From NCBI GenBank assembly GCA_023398855.1, contig JAEWRS010000482.1, forward strand, positions 1 through 7,887: a stretch of DNA of 7,887 nucleotides. The letters are read 5' to 3'. Below the pieces are notes generated by a model that was not told the origin of the DNA, did not search any database, and worked only from the letters and a program-made list of their open reading frames with translations. Made by a program: the position numbers and the translations under genes. Numbering within the stretch: the first letter of the stretch is position 1; each line of letters begins with the position of its first letter. The DNA comes from Bacillota bacterium. Lineage in GTDB: Bacteria; Bacillota; Clostridia; Lachnospirales; Lachnospiraceae. This document shows positions 1 through 5,113 of this stretch, piece after piece.

Positions 1-786
1 TCCCTGTATGGGGGAATCATGAATCTGGGGGAAAGCCAGGCCCCCTATGTTGCACCTGAATTTGCCGGGGTACCAGGTAAAACAAATCAGGATTACGTAA
101 CTGGAAGGGCATATAACGGCCCCACAACAGACGGTTACGACAGGCTTTTGATATCACCGGCTCATTATGCCGTTGCTGTTTATGCGGCATTGATTGAAGG
201 CGGCAGAATGTCTCCGGAATCCTTATTCCAGTTTAATGTGGACGGCAGCACCGTAGAACAAATCGGTGCAGAGCATTCCCCTGGCTTTGAACTGACGACA
301 GGTTCCTTCGGACAGGCCATCAGCCAGGCAGGGGGGATTGCCTTTTCCAGAAAGAAAAAGAAGGAGAAAGGAAAAGTATTTCTATTCATGTCAGACGGAG
401 AGCTGGAAGAAGGACAGACCTGGGAAGGGATTCAGGCAAGTGTGTTCTATCAGTTGGATAATCTTGTTATTTTCGTAGATGTCAATGGACAGCAGTATGA
501 CGGATGGACAAAGGATATCATGAACATTGAACCAATCACGGACCGCATCAAAGGCTTTGGCGCTGAATGTGTTACAGTTGATGGCCATGATCCAAAAGCC
601 ATCCATAAAGCAACCCAGACAGAGACCAATGGAAAGCCTTTGGTAGTGCTCTGCTATACCAATACGGCGCAGGGACTTCCGGAACTGGACAGCAGAAAAC
701 CCCACCTTCACTTTGTGCGGTTTAAAGCCAATGAAGTGGATATCTTTAAAGAGATCCTGGAGAACATGAAAAAAGGAGTGAGATAA
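1..786 (+). CDS. Transketolase, N-terminal (TPP pyrophosphate-binding) subunit, 5'-truncated
   Basis: This is the N-terminal half of a split transketolase, which moves two-carbon ketol units from donors such as D-xylulose 5-phosphate using thiamine diphosphate (TPP) and a divalent metal in the cytoplasm. The frame is open to the first base (it reads SLYGGIMNLGES), so the ATG at 19 is internal and the true start lies upstream; 261 residues are visible. Counting from the first visible residue, the ISPAHY segment carries a His (about 55) that matches the conserved active-site His of transketolases. The metal/TPP motif is SDGELEEG (131-138), followed by LDNL and VDVNGQQYDG with Asn162. The first Gly of the usual GDG is Ser here. 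The gene ends one base before the C-terminal subunit gene, whose ribosome binding site lies inside this gene's last codons, so the two are almost certainly co-translated. The family call is firm; the substrate is not shown by the sequence. Confidence 0.95.
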   Translation, partial: SLYGGIMNLGESQAPYVAPEFAGVPGKTNQDYVTGRAYNGPTTDGYDRLLISPAHYAVAVYAALIEGGRMSPESLFQFNVDGSTVEQIGAEHSPGFELTTGSFGQAISQAGGIAFSRKKKKEKGKVFLFMSDGELEEGQTWEGIQASVFYQLDNLVIFVDVNGQQYDGWTKDIMNIEPITDRIKGFGAECVTVDGHDPKAIHKATQTETNGKPLVVLCYTNTAQGLPELDSRKPHLHFVRFKANEVDIFKEILENMKKGVR

Positions 787-787
787 A

Positions 788-1801
788 ATGGAATATGTTC
801 AGAGCCCCCATTCAAAAAATATGGTCCGTTATGGCAAGGAAAGATCTGAAGTTGTGGTGTTGTCCGGAGATCTGACCGGATCAACGGAAATTACAGAATT
901 TAAAAATGAATTGCCGGATCAGTTTGTATCCATGGGCATGGCAGAGCAGAATATGTTAAGCTGGGCAGGCGGTATGGCACGGGAAGGATATGTTCCGTTT
1001 ATTCATACATTTGCAGTATTCCTTTATCGCCGGCCTTACGATCAGCTTTCCATGTCAGTTGCCTATCCCAATTTAAAGGTTCGTCTGGTAGGATTCCTTC
1101 CGGGAATTATGACTCCGGGGGGTGTTACCCATCAGGCGATTGAAGATATTTCCGTGCTGAGAAGTGTTCCCAACATGACCATCTTTGAAACTGGTGATGC
1201 CACTGATGTGGAAACTGTTCTGGAGGCTACTGATGCTATCAATGGTCCAGTGTATATCCGTATGCTCAGGGGAAATTTACCGAGGCTTTTCCCGGCGGAT
1301 GAACCTTTCCGTTTTAATACGGCAAGAGTATTAAGCGAAGGACGTGATATTACCATCTTTTCCAGCGGTATATGCACAGAAGAAGCAATGAAGACGGTAC
1401 AGCTTTTAAAGGACAAGGGAGTATCCGTAAAACATCTTCATATTTCCACGTTAAAGCCATTTACGGACCCAATTGTTTTGAAGGCTTTGGAGGAATCCAG
1501 GCAGGTCATTACAATAGAAAATCACCTTACCATTGGCGGCCTTGGCAGCGCAACTGCTGATATGATTGCAGAACACGGCCTTGCCGTAAAGCTGACCAAG
1601 TCAGGGATTCCTGACACCTATGCCCAGGGAGCATCAAAGGATTATCTGATGGATAAGTTCGGTATCAATGCCAGAGGACTGCTGCGGACCGTTGAACGGG
1701 TGATGGAGAAGGAGTTTGGCATCACAGATGAGGAAATATCAAAGCTCAGTCTGAGCCAGGTAATGGAACATATCAGTGAAAACCGGCTGGAAGCGTTATA
1801 A
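788..1801 (+). CDS. Transketolase, C-terminal subunit (pyrimidine-binding and C-terminal domains)
   Basis: This is the second half of the split transketolase, 337 residues, about the usual length for such subunits. The N-terminal part is the TPP pyrimidine-binding domain, with the conserved Glu in GMAEQNM (Glu53), which in this family activates the cofactor aminopyrimidine, and a GVTHQAIEDI segment (His115) near the active site. The C-terminal half has the transketolase C domain: a TIFSSG strand (189-194), the IENH segment (Glu244 to His246) and a terminal helical region. The start at ATG 788 is well supported by GGAG within the preceding gene's end and by the one-base gap after its stop codon. 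It should assemble with the upstream subunit into a heterotetramer, with active sites at subunit interfaces (family knowledge). A 1-deoxyxylulose-5-phosphate synthase or a pyruvate dehydrogenase E1 beta subunit are the nearest alternatives; the paired N-terminal subunit and motifs favour transketolase. Confidence 0.96.
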   Translation: MEYVQSPHSKNMVRYGKERSEVVVLSGDLTGSTEITEFKNELPDQFVSMGMAEQNMLSWAGGMAREGYVPFIHTFAVFLYRRPYDQLSMSVAYPNLKVRLVGFLPGIMTPGGVTHQAIEDISVLRSVPNMTIFETGDATDVETVLEATDAINGPVYIRMLRGNLPRLFPADEPFRFNTARVLSEGRDITIFSSGICTEEAMKTVQLLKDKGVSVKHLHISTLKPFTDPIVLKALEESRQVITIENHLTIGGLGSATADMIAEHGLAVKLTKSGIPDTYAQGASKDYLMDKFGINARGLLRTVERVMEKEFGITDEEISKLSLSQVMEHISENRLEAL

Positions 1802-1856
1802 TACTGGAAAAATCTGTATATTTACTTGAATATGTTTTCAATGTCAGCTAGAATGT

Positions 1857-1863
1857 AAGGAGG
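1857..1863 (+). promoter_or_regulatory. Strong Shine-Dalgarno that fixes a TTG start
   Basis: AAGGAGG lies eight bases before the TTG at 1872. No in-frame ATG occurs near the beginning of the following gene, and the N-terminal residues coded from the TTG line up with the start of the AraD family. The site therefore decides in favour of a TTG start codon. Confidence 0.85.
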
Positions 1864-1871
1864 AAAATAGT

Positions 1872-2519
1872 TTGCTTAAAGCGTTAAGAGAAATCGTATG
1901 CCGCCAGAACAAAGCACTCTCTGAGAACGGACTTGTTCTTTGGACCAGCGGAAATGTGAGTGCAAGAGATCCGGAAACCGGATATATCGTTATCAAACCA
2001 AGCGGAGTGTTGTTTTGTGATCTGACACCGGAAAGTCTGATAATCGTAGATGTGAATGGAAACAAGATAGAGGGGGCGTTAAACCCATCAGTGGATACTG
2101 CTTCCCATTTATATGTTTACCGCCACCGTCCGGATGTAAATGGAATTGTACATCCCCATTCTCCCTATGCCACCAGTTTTGCCATACAGGGAGAATCCTT
2201 AAAAATCTACACAACAACTTCTGCCGCCGTATTTGGGGGTGAAATTCCTGTTTCTGATTTTGCCACTATTGGAGAGGAAGAAATCGGCCGGGAGATTGTA
2301 GAAAAAATTGGGGATCGTGAGGCCATATTAATCCGCAATCACGGGGTATTTACCATTGGGAAAGATTCTGAAAAGGCTTTGAAGAATGCTGTAATCCTGG
2401 AAGAAACAGCTCAGTCCGTGCATTATGCGATGTGCAGAGGTCCTGTAAATCCTCTTCCAGATGAGATAGTAAAGCGCGGTTATGATGTTTATCATAGAAC
2501 TTATGGACAGAATAAATAA
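1872..2519 (+). CDS. Class II aldolase/adducin-family protein (AraD/UlaF-like epimerase or FucA-like aldolase)
   Basis: This 215-residue cytosolic enzyme belongs to the zinc-dependent class II aldolase family, which includes L-ribulose-5-phosphate 4-epimerase (AraD, UlaF) and L-fuculose-phosphate aldolase (FucA). Visible features are SGNVSARD (26-33) and IKPSG (41-45) in the phosphate-binding region, Asp75 in PSVDTASH at the catalytic acid position, and zinc ligands His94 and His96 in VHPHSPY and His157 in RNHGVF. The C-terminus RTYGQ keeps a Tyr (211) matching AraD Tyr229. In my alignment from memory, AraD Asp120 falls on Ala119, and the AraD-specific segment after IPC is missing, giving FucA-like length and a FATIG segment. 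The gene starts at TTG behind AAGGAGG and follows the transketolase pair by 70 bases. Genes for araA, a kinase and a 3-epimerase nearby argue for L-ribulose-5-phosphate 4-epimerase; the missing Asp argues for an aldolase. Family is certain, reaction open. Confidence 0.88.
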   Translation: MLKALREIVCRQNKALSENGLVLWTSGNVSARDPETGYIVIKPSGVLFCDLTPESLIIVDVNGNKIEGALNPSVDTASHLYVYRHRPDVNGIVHPHSPYATSFAIQGESLKIYTTTSAAVFGGEIPVSDFATIGEEEIGREIVEKIGDREAILIRNHGVFTIGKDSEKALKNAVILEETAQSVHYAMCRGPVNPLPDEIVKRGYDVYHRTYGQNK

Positions 2520-2534
2520 GAATTGGAAAAATGT

Positions 2535-3521
2535 ATGGACATATCAAAAAAGATGCAGATGATACGTGTTGCCGAGTTATATTATTTGCATAATATGACT
2601 CAACAGCAGATTGCAAATATCGTGGGAATTTCAAGACCAACGGTGTCACGTCTTCTTGAGGATGCAAAAGCCCAGGGGATCGTGGAAATAAAACTGAATA
2701 TTTCTGATGATATCGAATCTGGTATTGCCAATGAATTAAGGGAGCGTCTTGGGTTTCAGGAAGTGATTGTAGTTAATACGAGAGAAACAGAGTATGACAA
2801 ATCCATGGAAAAGCTGGCAAAGACAGCTGCAGACTACGTGACAGGTGTAATAAAGTCTAACATGACCATCGGAGTCTCCTGGGGCAGGGCCATGAAGGCT
2901 CTGGCAGTGGCTATGCCCGAGCTGCCGCTTGAGCATGTAAAGGTGATTCAGACGGTGGGAGGCCTTGGGATGACAGCCTCTAATTTTGACGGCACTGATG
3001 TTGTATCCATTCTTGCGGCAAAACTGGGCGGAACCCATCGTTCCATCTGTGGTCCGGCGATCCTGCCTACTAAAAATGTGGCAGATGAACTGAAGCAGAT
3101 TCCTGCCATAGCCCAGGTTTTGGAGGAGGCCTCTAAGGCCAACATCTATATTACGGGAATCGGTTCCTTTGACGAGTCTGACAACAGTCTCCAGCGGGCC
3201 GGCTACATCACCTGTGAAGAACGGATTTCCCTTTATGAGCGAGGGGCGGTTGCCAATATACTGGCACGGATATTAGATGAGGATGGGAATGAAATAAGTG
3301 ATTTTAATGACCGCTCTCTGTCAATATCACTGGACTGCTTAAAGGGAGATGCCTTGACCATAGGGATATCTGCTTCAGAAAATAAGGCGGAAGCCATACT
3401 GGCAATTGCAAAAGGTCATTATCTGAACACCCTGATCATTGATTTATGCTGTGCACAAAAGGTCATGGAGTGTCTGGATAAGAAAAAGCACGTAAAAGGC
3501 AAGAAAAAAGATCTGGCATAA
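2535..3521 (+). CDS. SorC/DeoR-type sugar-binding transcriptional regulator
   Basis: This is a 328-residue DNA-binding regulator of the SorC family, whose members bind a sugar phosphate and act as repressors or activators of sugar operons. An N-terminal helix-turn-helix covers about residues 8-48, with the MTQQQIANIVGISRPTVSRLL segment typical of the family (split here as TQQQIANIVG and ISRPTVSRLL). The rest is the sugar-phosphate-binding domain related to NagB-type isomerases: IGVSWGRAM (about 109-117), VKVIQTVGGLG (about 134-144), a GIGSF segment, and a C-terminal AEAILAIAKGHYLNTLIID stretch where SorC proteins have the closing ligand segment. I chose ATG 2535, 15 bases after the upstream stop; a TTG at 2523 would add four residues but has no better ribosome binding site. 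Being last in the transketolase operon, it probably regulates that operon; the effector is not evident. An intrinsic terminator follows. Confidence 0.93.
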   Translation: MDISKKMQMIRVAELYYLHNMTQQQIANIVGISRPTVSRLLEDAKAQGIVEIKLNISDDIESGIANELRERLGFQEVIVVNTRETEYDKSMEKLAKTAADYVTGVIKSNMTIGVSWGRAMKALAVAMPELPLEHVKVIQTVGGLGMTASNFDGTDVVSILAAKLGGTHRSICGPAILPTKNVADELKQIPAIAQVLEEASKANIYITGIGSFDESDNSLQRAGYITCEERISLYERGAVANILARILDEDGNEISDFNDRSLSISLDCLKGDALTIGISASENKAEAILAIAKGHYLNTLIIDLCCAQKVMECLDKKKHVKGKKKDLA

Positions 3522-3533
3522 ATCCAATTAAAT

Positions 3534-3545
3534 AAACGACCGTTT
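3534..3545. promoter_or_regulatory. Small palindrome AAACG-AC-CGTTT, possible operator
   Basis: Two perfect 5-base arms (AAACG and CGTTT) surround a 2-base centre, 12 bases after the SorC gene stop and just before the terminator hairpin. Its form suits a protein-binding site, but it is short and could be chance. No matching copy was seen elsewhere in the window. Confidence 0.2.
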
Positions 3546-3547
3546 CT

Positions 3548-3584
3548 AAGGTGCAGCCTGGACAAACTAGTGGCTGTACCTTTT
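3548..3584 (+). terminator. Probable intrinsic terminator after the SorC gene
   Basis: An 11-base arm AAGGTGCAGCC (3548-3558) pairs with GGCTGTACCTT (3572-3582), with one G-T wobble and a 13-base loop. The 3' arm runs into TTTTCCTTT. The T tract is broken by two Cs and the loop is large, so termination may be partial and some transcripts may continue into the 3-epimerase gene. Confidence 0.7.
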
Positions 3585-3614
3585 CCTTTCACAATACAAT
3601 AATAGGAGAAATAA

Positions 3615-4475
3615 ATGAATAAATTATACTCGCTGGGATTATACGAGAAAGCCCTTCCGCCTGATCTTTCCTGGGAAGAAAAATTGCTGGCAGCAGGTGA
3701 TGCGGGTTTTGATTTTTTAGAAATGAGCATTGATGAATCTGCCGAAAAACTGGCCAGGCTGGATATGGGGGACTCTGAAATTAAGAAACTGATTCAGATC
3801 ATGGAGAGAACGGGTGTTTCCATTGAAACCATGTGTTTGTCCGGCCATCGGAAATATCCATTAGGCAGTTCTGATCCCCAGATGCGTTTAAAGGCTTTTG
3901 AAATTATGGAAAAGGCCATCAGCTTTGCAGAAAAGCTGGGTGTGAGGATCATTCAGCTGGCAGGATACGATGTCTTTTATGAACCCTCAACCCGGGAAAC
4001 AAAGGCGCGTTTTAAAATGGGGCTGGAAATTGCTGTGAATATGGCTGCCAAATCAGGAATTCTCCTTGGCTTTGAAACAATGGATACAGAATTCATGAAC
4101 ACAATTGAAAAGGCCATGGACGTAGTGCATAACGTGGATTCCCCATACCTGCATATTTATCCGGATCTGGGCAATCTGACAAATGCTGCCCTGGAATACG
4201 GTACCTCCCTGGACCAGGATTTTAATTCAGGCAAGGGCAGTATCTTAGCCCTTCACCTAAAGGAAACTGCTCCAAAGCGCTATCGGGATGTTCCTATGGG
4301 AAAAGGGCATGTTGATTTTCCGGCAGGCATCAATAAGGCATGGAGCATGGGAGTCAGGAGATTTGTTACAGAATTCTGGTATGATGAAAAAACAGACTGG
4401 AGAGAATCTCTGGGTTCTGCCCGGTGCATGATGTCGGAAATATTAGACCGGCTCTCTGCCAATCCAATTCCCTGA
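3615..4475 (+). CDS. ulaE: L-ribulose-5-phosphate / L-xylulose-5-phosphate 3-epimerase (UlaE/SgbU type)
   Basis: This 286-residue protein matches the UlaE/SgbU family, which interconverts L-xylulose 5-phosphate and L-ribulose 5-phosphate in L-ascorbate and related L-sugar breakdown. It is a xylose-isomerase-like TIM barrel. Hallmark segments are LGLYEKALP (7-15), FDFLEMSIDES (32-42), RLDM, MCLSGHRKYPLGS (73-85), IIQLAGYDVFYE (112-123) and MGKGHVDF (228-235). The four metal ligands of the family are present: Glu154, Asp184 in YPDLGN, His214 and Glu253. Length is close to the roughly 284 residues of E. coli UlaE. The ATG at 3615 has AGGAG six bases upstream. It stands between two terminators, so it may be a single-gene unit or be fed by read-through from the upstream operon; I see no convincing -35/-10 pair, only TACAAT at 3595-3600. 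Its product is the substrate expected for an AraD/UlaF-type enzyme. The family assignment is strong; the exact physiological sugar is inferred. Confidence 0.94.
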   Translation: MNKLYSLGLYEKALPPDLSWEEKLLAAGDAGFDFLEMSIDESAEKLARLDMGDSEIKKLIQIMERTGVSIETMCLSGHRKYPLGSSDPQMRLKAFEIMEKAISFAEKLGVRIIQLAGYDVFYEPSTRETKARFKMGLEIAVNMAAKSGILLGFETMDTEFMNTIEKAMDVVHNVDSPYLHIYPDLGNLTNAALEYGTSLDQDFNSGKGSILALHLKETAPKRYRDVPMGKGHVDFPAGINKAWSMGVRRFVTEFWYDEKTDWRESLGSARCMMSEILDRLSANPIP

Positions 4476-4516
4476 GGCTGCAGTCAAATGTTACAATAAT
4501 CACATAAAATAAAATG

Positions 4517-4549
4517 AAAAAGGACCAGCTGGGGTGGCTGGTCCTTTTT
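4517..4549 (+). terminator. Strong intrinsic terminator after the 3-epimerase gene
   Basis: Arms AAAAAGGACCAGC (4517-4529) and GCTGGTCCTTTTT (4537-4549) form a perfect 13-bp stem with a 7-base loop (TGGGGTG). The stem has a GC-rich core and ends in a T5 run. Because A and T tracts flank both sides, it could also stop transcription from the opposite strand. It separates the 3-epimerase gene from the araA operon. Confidence 0.93.
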
Positions 4550-4591
4550 CGGAGAAGGTATTTCGTTTCTTATGGGGTGTAGCAAAAACTA

Positions 4592-4597
4592 TATAAT
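4592..4597 (+). promoter_or_regulatory. Perfect -10 hexamer TATAAT without a clear -35
   Basis: TATAAT is a consensus sigma-A -10 element, 43 bases after the terminator. The hexamer at the right distance upstream (around CTTATG/TTATGG) matches TTGACA poorly and no TG extension precedes it. It could be a second promoter far from araA, or a chance match in AT-rich DNA. Confidence 0.25.
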
Positions 4598-4733
4598 GTA
4601 TTGGGGGGGGTTACATTTAATAATATACCTCATTTCTTTAAAAAAGTGTCAACAAACATTCATTAATTTTAAAACTAAAATTGTGCATATTCTCTTTTGA
4701 TCTTCAGACGATTGTGGAAAAAATATAGAAATC

Positions 4734-4742
4734 TGATAGAAT
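4734..4742 (+). promoter_or_regulatory. Extended -10 candidate TGATAGAAT
   Basis: TG-A-TAGAAT matches the extended -10 form (TGnTATAAT, one mismatch). TTGTGG lies at 4712-4717, giving a long 19-base spacer. It is a plausible but unproven promoter for the araA operon. Confidence 0.25.
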
Positions 4743-4792
4743 GTAAGTCTTCCTTGTGCGTTCTCTCTCCCTGTCTTTTTGGGAAACTATTA

Positions 4793-4820
4793 TGTAAAAC
4801 CCTTTTTATTGTGGTAAAAT
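4793..4820 (+). promoter_or_regulatory. Best araA-operon promoter candidate: extended -10 TGGTAAAAT
   Basis: TG-G-TAAAAT at 4812-4820 matches the extended -10 form with one mismatch. The upstream hexamer TGTAAA (4793-4798, spacer 16) matches TTGACA at only three positions, as is common when the -10 is extended. The predicted start, near 4827, falls just before the inverted-repeat operator at 4831-4854, the placement expected for a repressed promoter. Confidence 0.4.
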
Positions 4821-4830
4821 ATAAAAAACA

Positions 4831-4854
4831 ACTTGTGCAATGGTGCGTACAAGT
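4831..4854. promoter_or_regulatory. Candidate AraR-like operator
   Basis: ACTTGT (4831-4836) and ACAAGT (4849-4854) are perfect inverted 6-base arms. The last 16 bases (4839-4854) match the B. subtilis AraR operator consensus ATTTGTACGTACAAAT, as I recall it, at 12 of 16 positions, including an unbroken CGTACAA. The location directly after the predicted transcription start of the araA operon suits repression. AraR controls arabinose genes in bacilli and in clostridia (established knowledge); no araR gene is in this window. Confidence 0.5.
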
Positions 4855-4905
4855 AATAAATTGGTAGTATGAGGATATTTTTACCGCATGAAGCTGCTAT
4901 TAGGG

Positions 4906-4958
4906 TATTCTCCAGACCCACCATGTGGCTGACCATGGAATGGTCAGGTTTGAGGGTG
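4906..4958 (+). ncRNA. Leader RNA structure: possible compact three-way junction
   Basis: A closing helix pairs 4913-4917 (CAGAC) with 4948-4952 (GTTTG, one wobble) and can extend outward to 4906/4958 past one bulged C. It encloses two hairpins that abut without a spare base: CCAC-CAT-GTGG (4918-4928) and CTGACCAT-GGA-ATGGTCAG (4929-4947). The structure is in the predicted 5' leader of araA and has no T tract after it, so it is not a terminator. I recognise no known riboswitch class. The 8-bp hairpin is solid; the full junction is inference. Confidence 0.4.
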
Positions 4959-5055
4959 ATTACAAAAAGGTGCTTGGAGTGTAATACATTGGTCCACAAA
5001 AGAGAGGGAGAGGTGACTGCTTTTGGAGTGATTATATTATAACAAGTCTGCTGCA

Positions 5056-5084
5056 CAAGGCGTCATGAAAGGTGGCCCGCCTTG
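5056..5084 (+). repeat. Inverted repeat / hairpin just upstream of the araA ribosome binding site
   Basis: CAAGGCG (5056-5062) pairs perfectly with CGCCTTG (5078-5084) around a 15-base loop. It ends 14 bases before the araA Shine-Dalgarno and is not followed by Ts. It could affect transcript stability or translation of araA, and its 5' arm overlaps a GCACAAG motif (5053-5059) repeated in the region. Confidence 0.45.
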
Positions 5085-5098
5085 GAAGATAGATGAAA

Positions 5099-5106
5099 AA
5101 GGGGGT
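5099..5106 (+). promoter_or_regulatory. Shine-Dalgarno that fixes the araA start at 5114
   Basis: AAGGGGGT differs from the ideal AAGGAGGT at one base and lies seven bases before ATG 5114. The alternative ATG at 5093 has only a weak GGAAGA before it and would place this site inside the coding region, so 5114 is the better start. Confidence 0.8.
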
Positions 5107-5113
5107 AATTAGA

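Larger units (their letters stand above)
4550..5113 (+). promoter_or_regulatory. Long non-coding control region and leader of the araA operon
   Basis: This stretch of about 560 bases contains no convincing gene. The first 300 bases are AT-rich and hold several -10-like hexamers and a G8 run. From about 4800 onward come the best promoter candidate, an AraR-like operator, and a GC-richer transcribed leader with hairpins at 4906-4958, 4997-5025 and 5056-5084. If the start site is near 4827, the leader is about 285 bases, long for a simple sugar operon. The individual elements are listed separately. Confidence 0.6.

Noticed and set aside
1826..1854. TTGAAT and TAGAAT spaced by 17 bases upstream of the class II aldolase-family gene, a promoter-like pair.
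   Set aside because: The start site would fall near 1861, inside the Shine-Dalgarno, leaving the TTG-started gene without one. The gene is better explained as part of the transketolase operon.
2523..2534. A TTG start giving the SorC regulator four more residues.
   Set aside because: No ribosome binding site precedes it; ATG 2535 gives the usual SorC-family N-terminus. Neither site is strong, so this is a preference.
4940..4975. AGGGTGATTAC resembling the conserved T-box AGGGTGG sequence.
   Set aside because: The rest of the T-box core and a following terminator are absent, and araA is not an amino-acid gene.
4790..5056. An 88-codon minus-strand frame across the araA leader.
   Set aside because: No recognisable protein, and it is antisense to the operator and hairpins of the araA leader. 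The strand has no other genes in the window.
5093..5113. An earlier ATG for araA adding seven residues (MKKGVIR).
   Set aside because: The strong AAGGGGGT ribosome binding site lies within this extension and is correctly spaced for ATG 5114, which also gives the usual AraA N-terminus.
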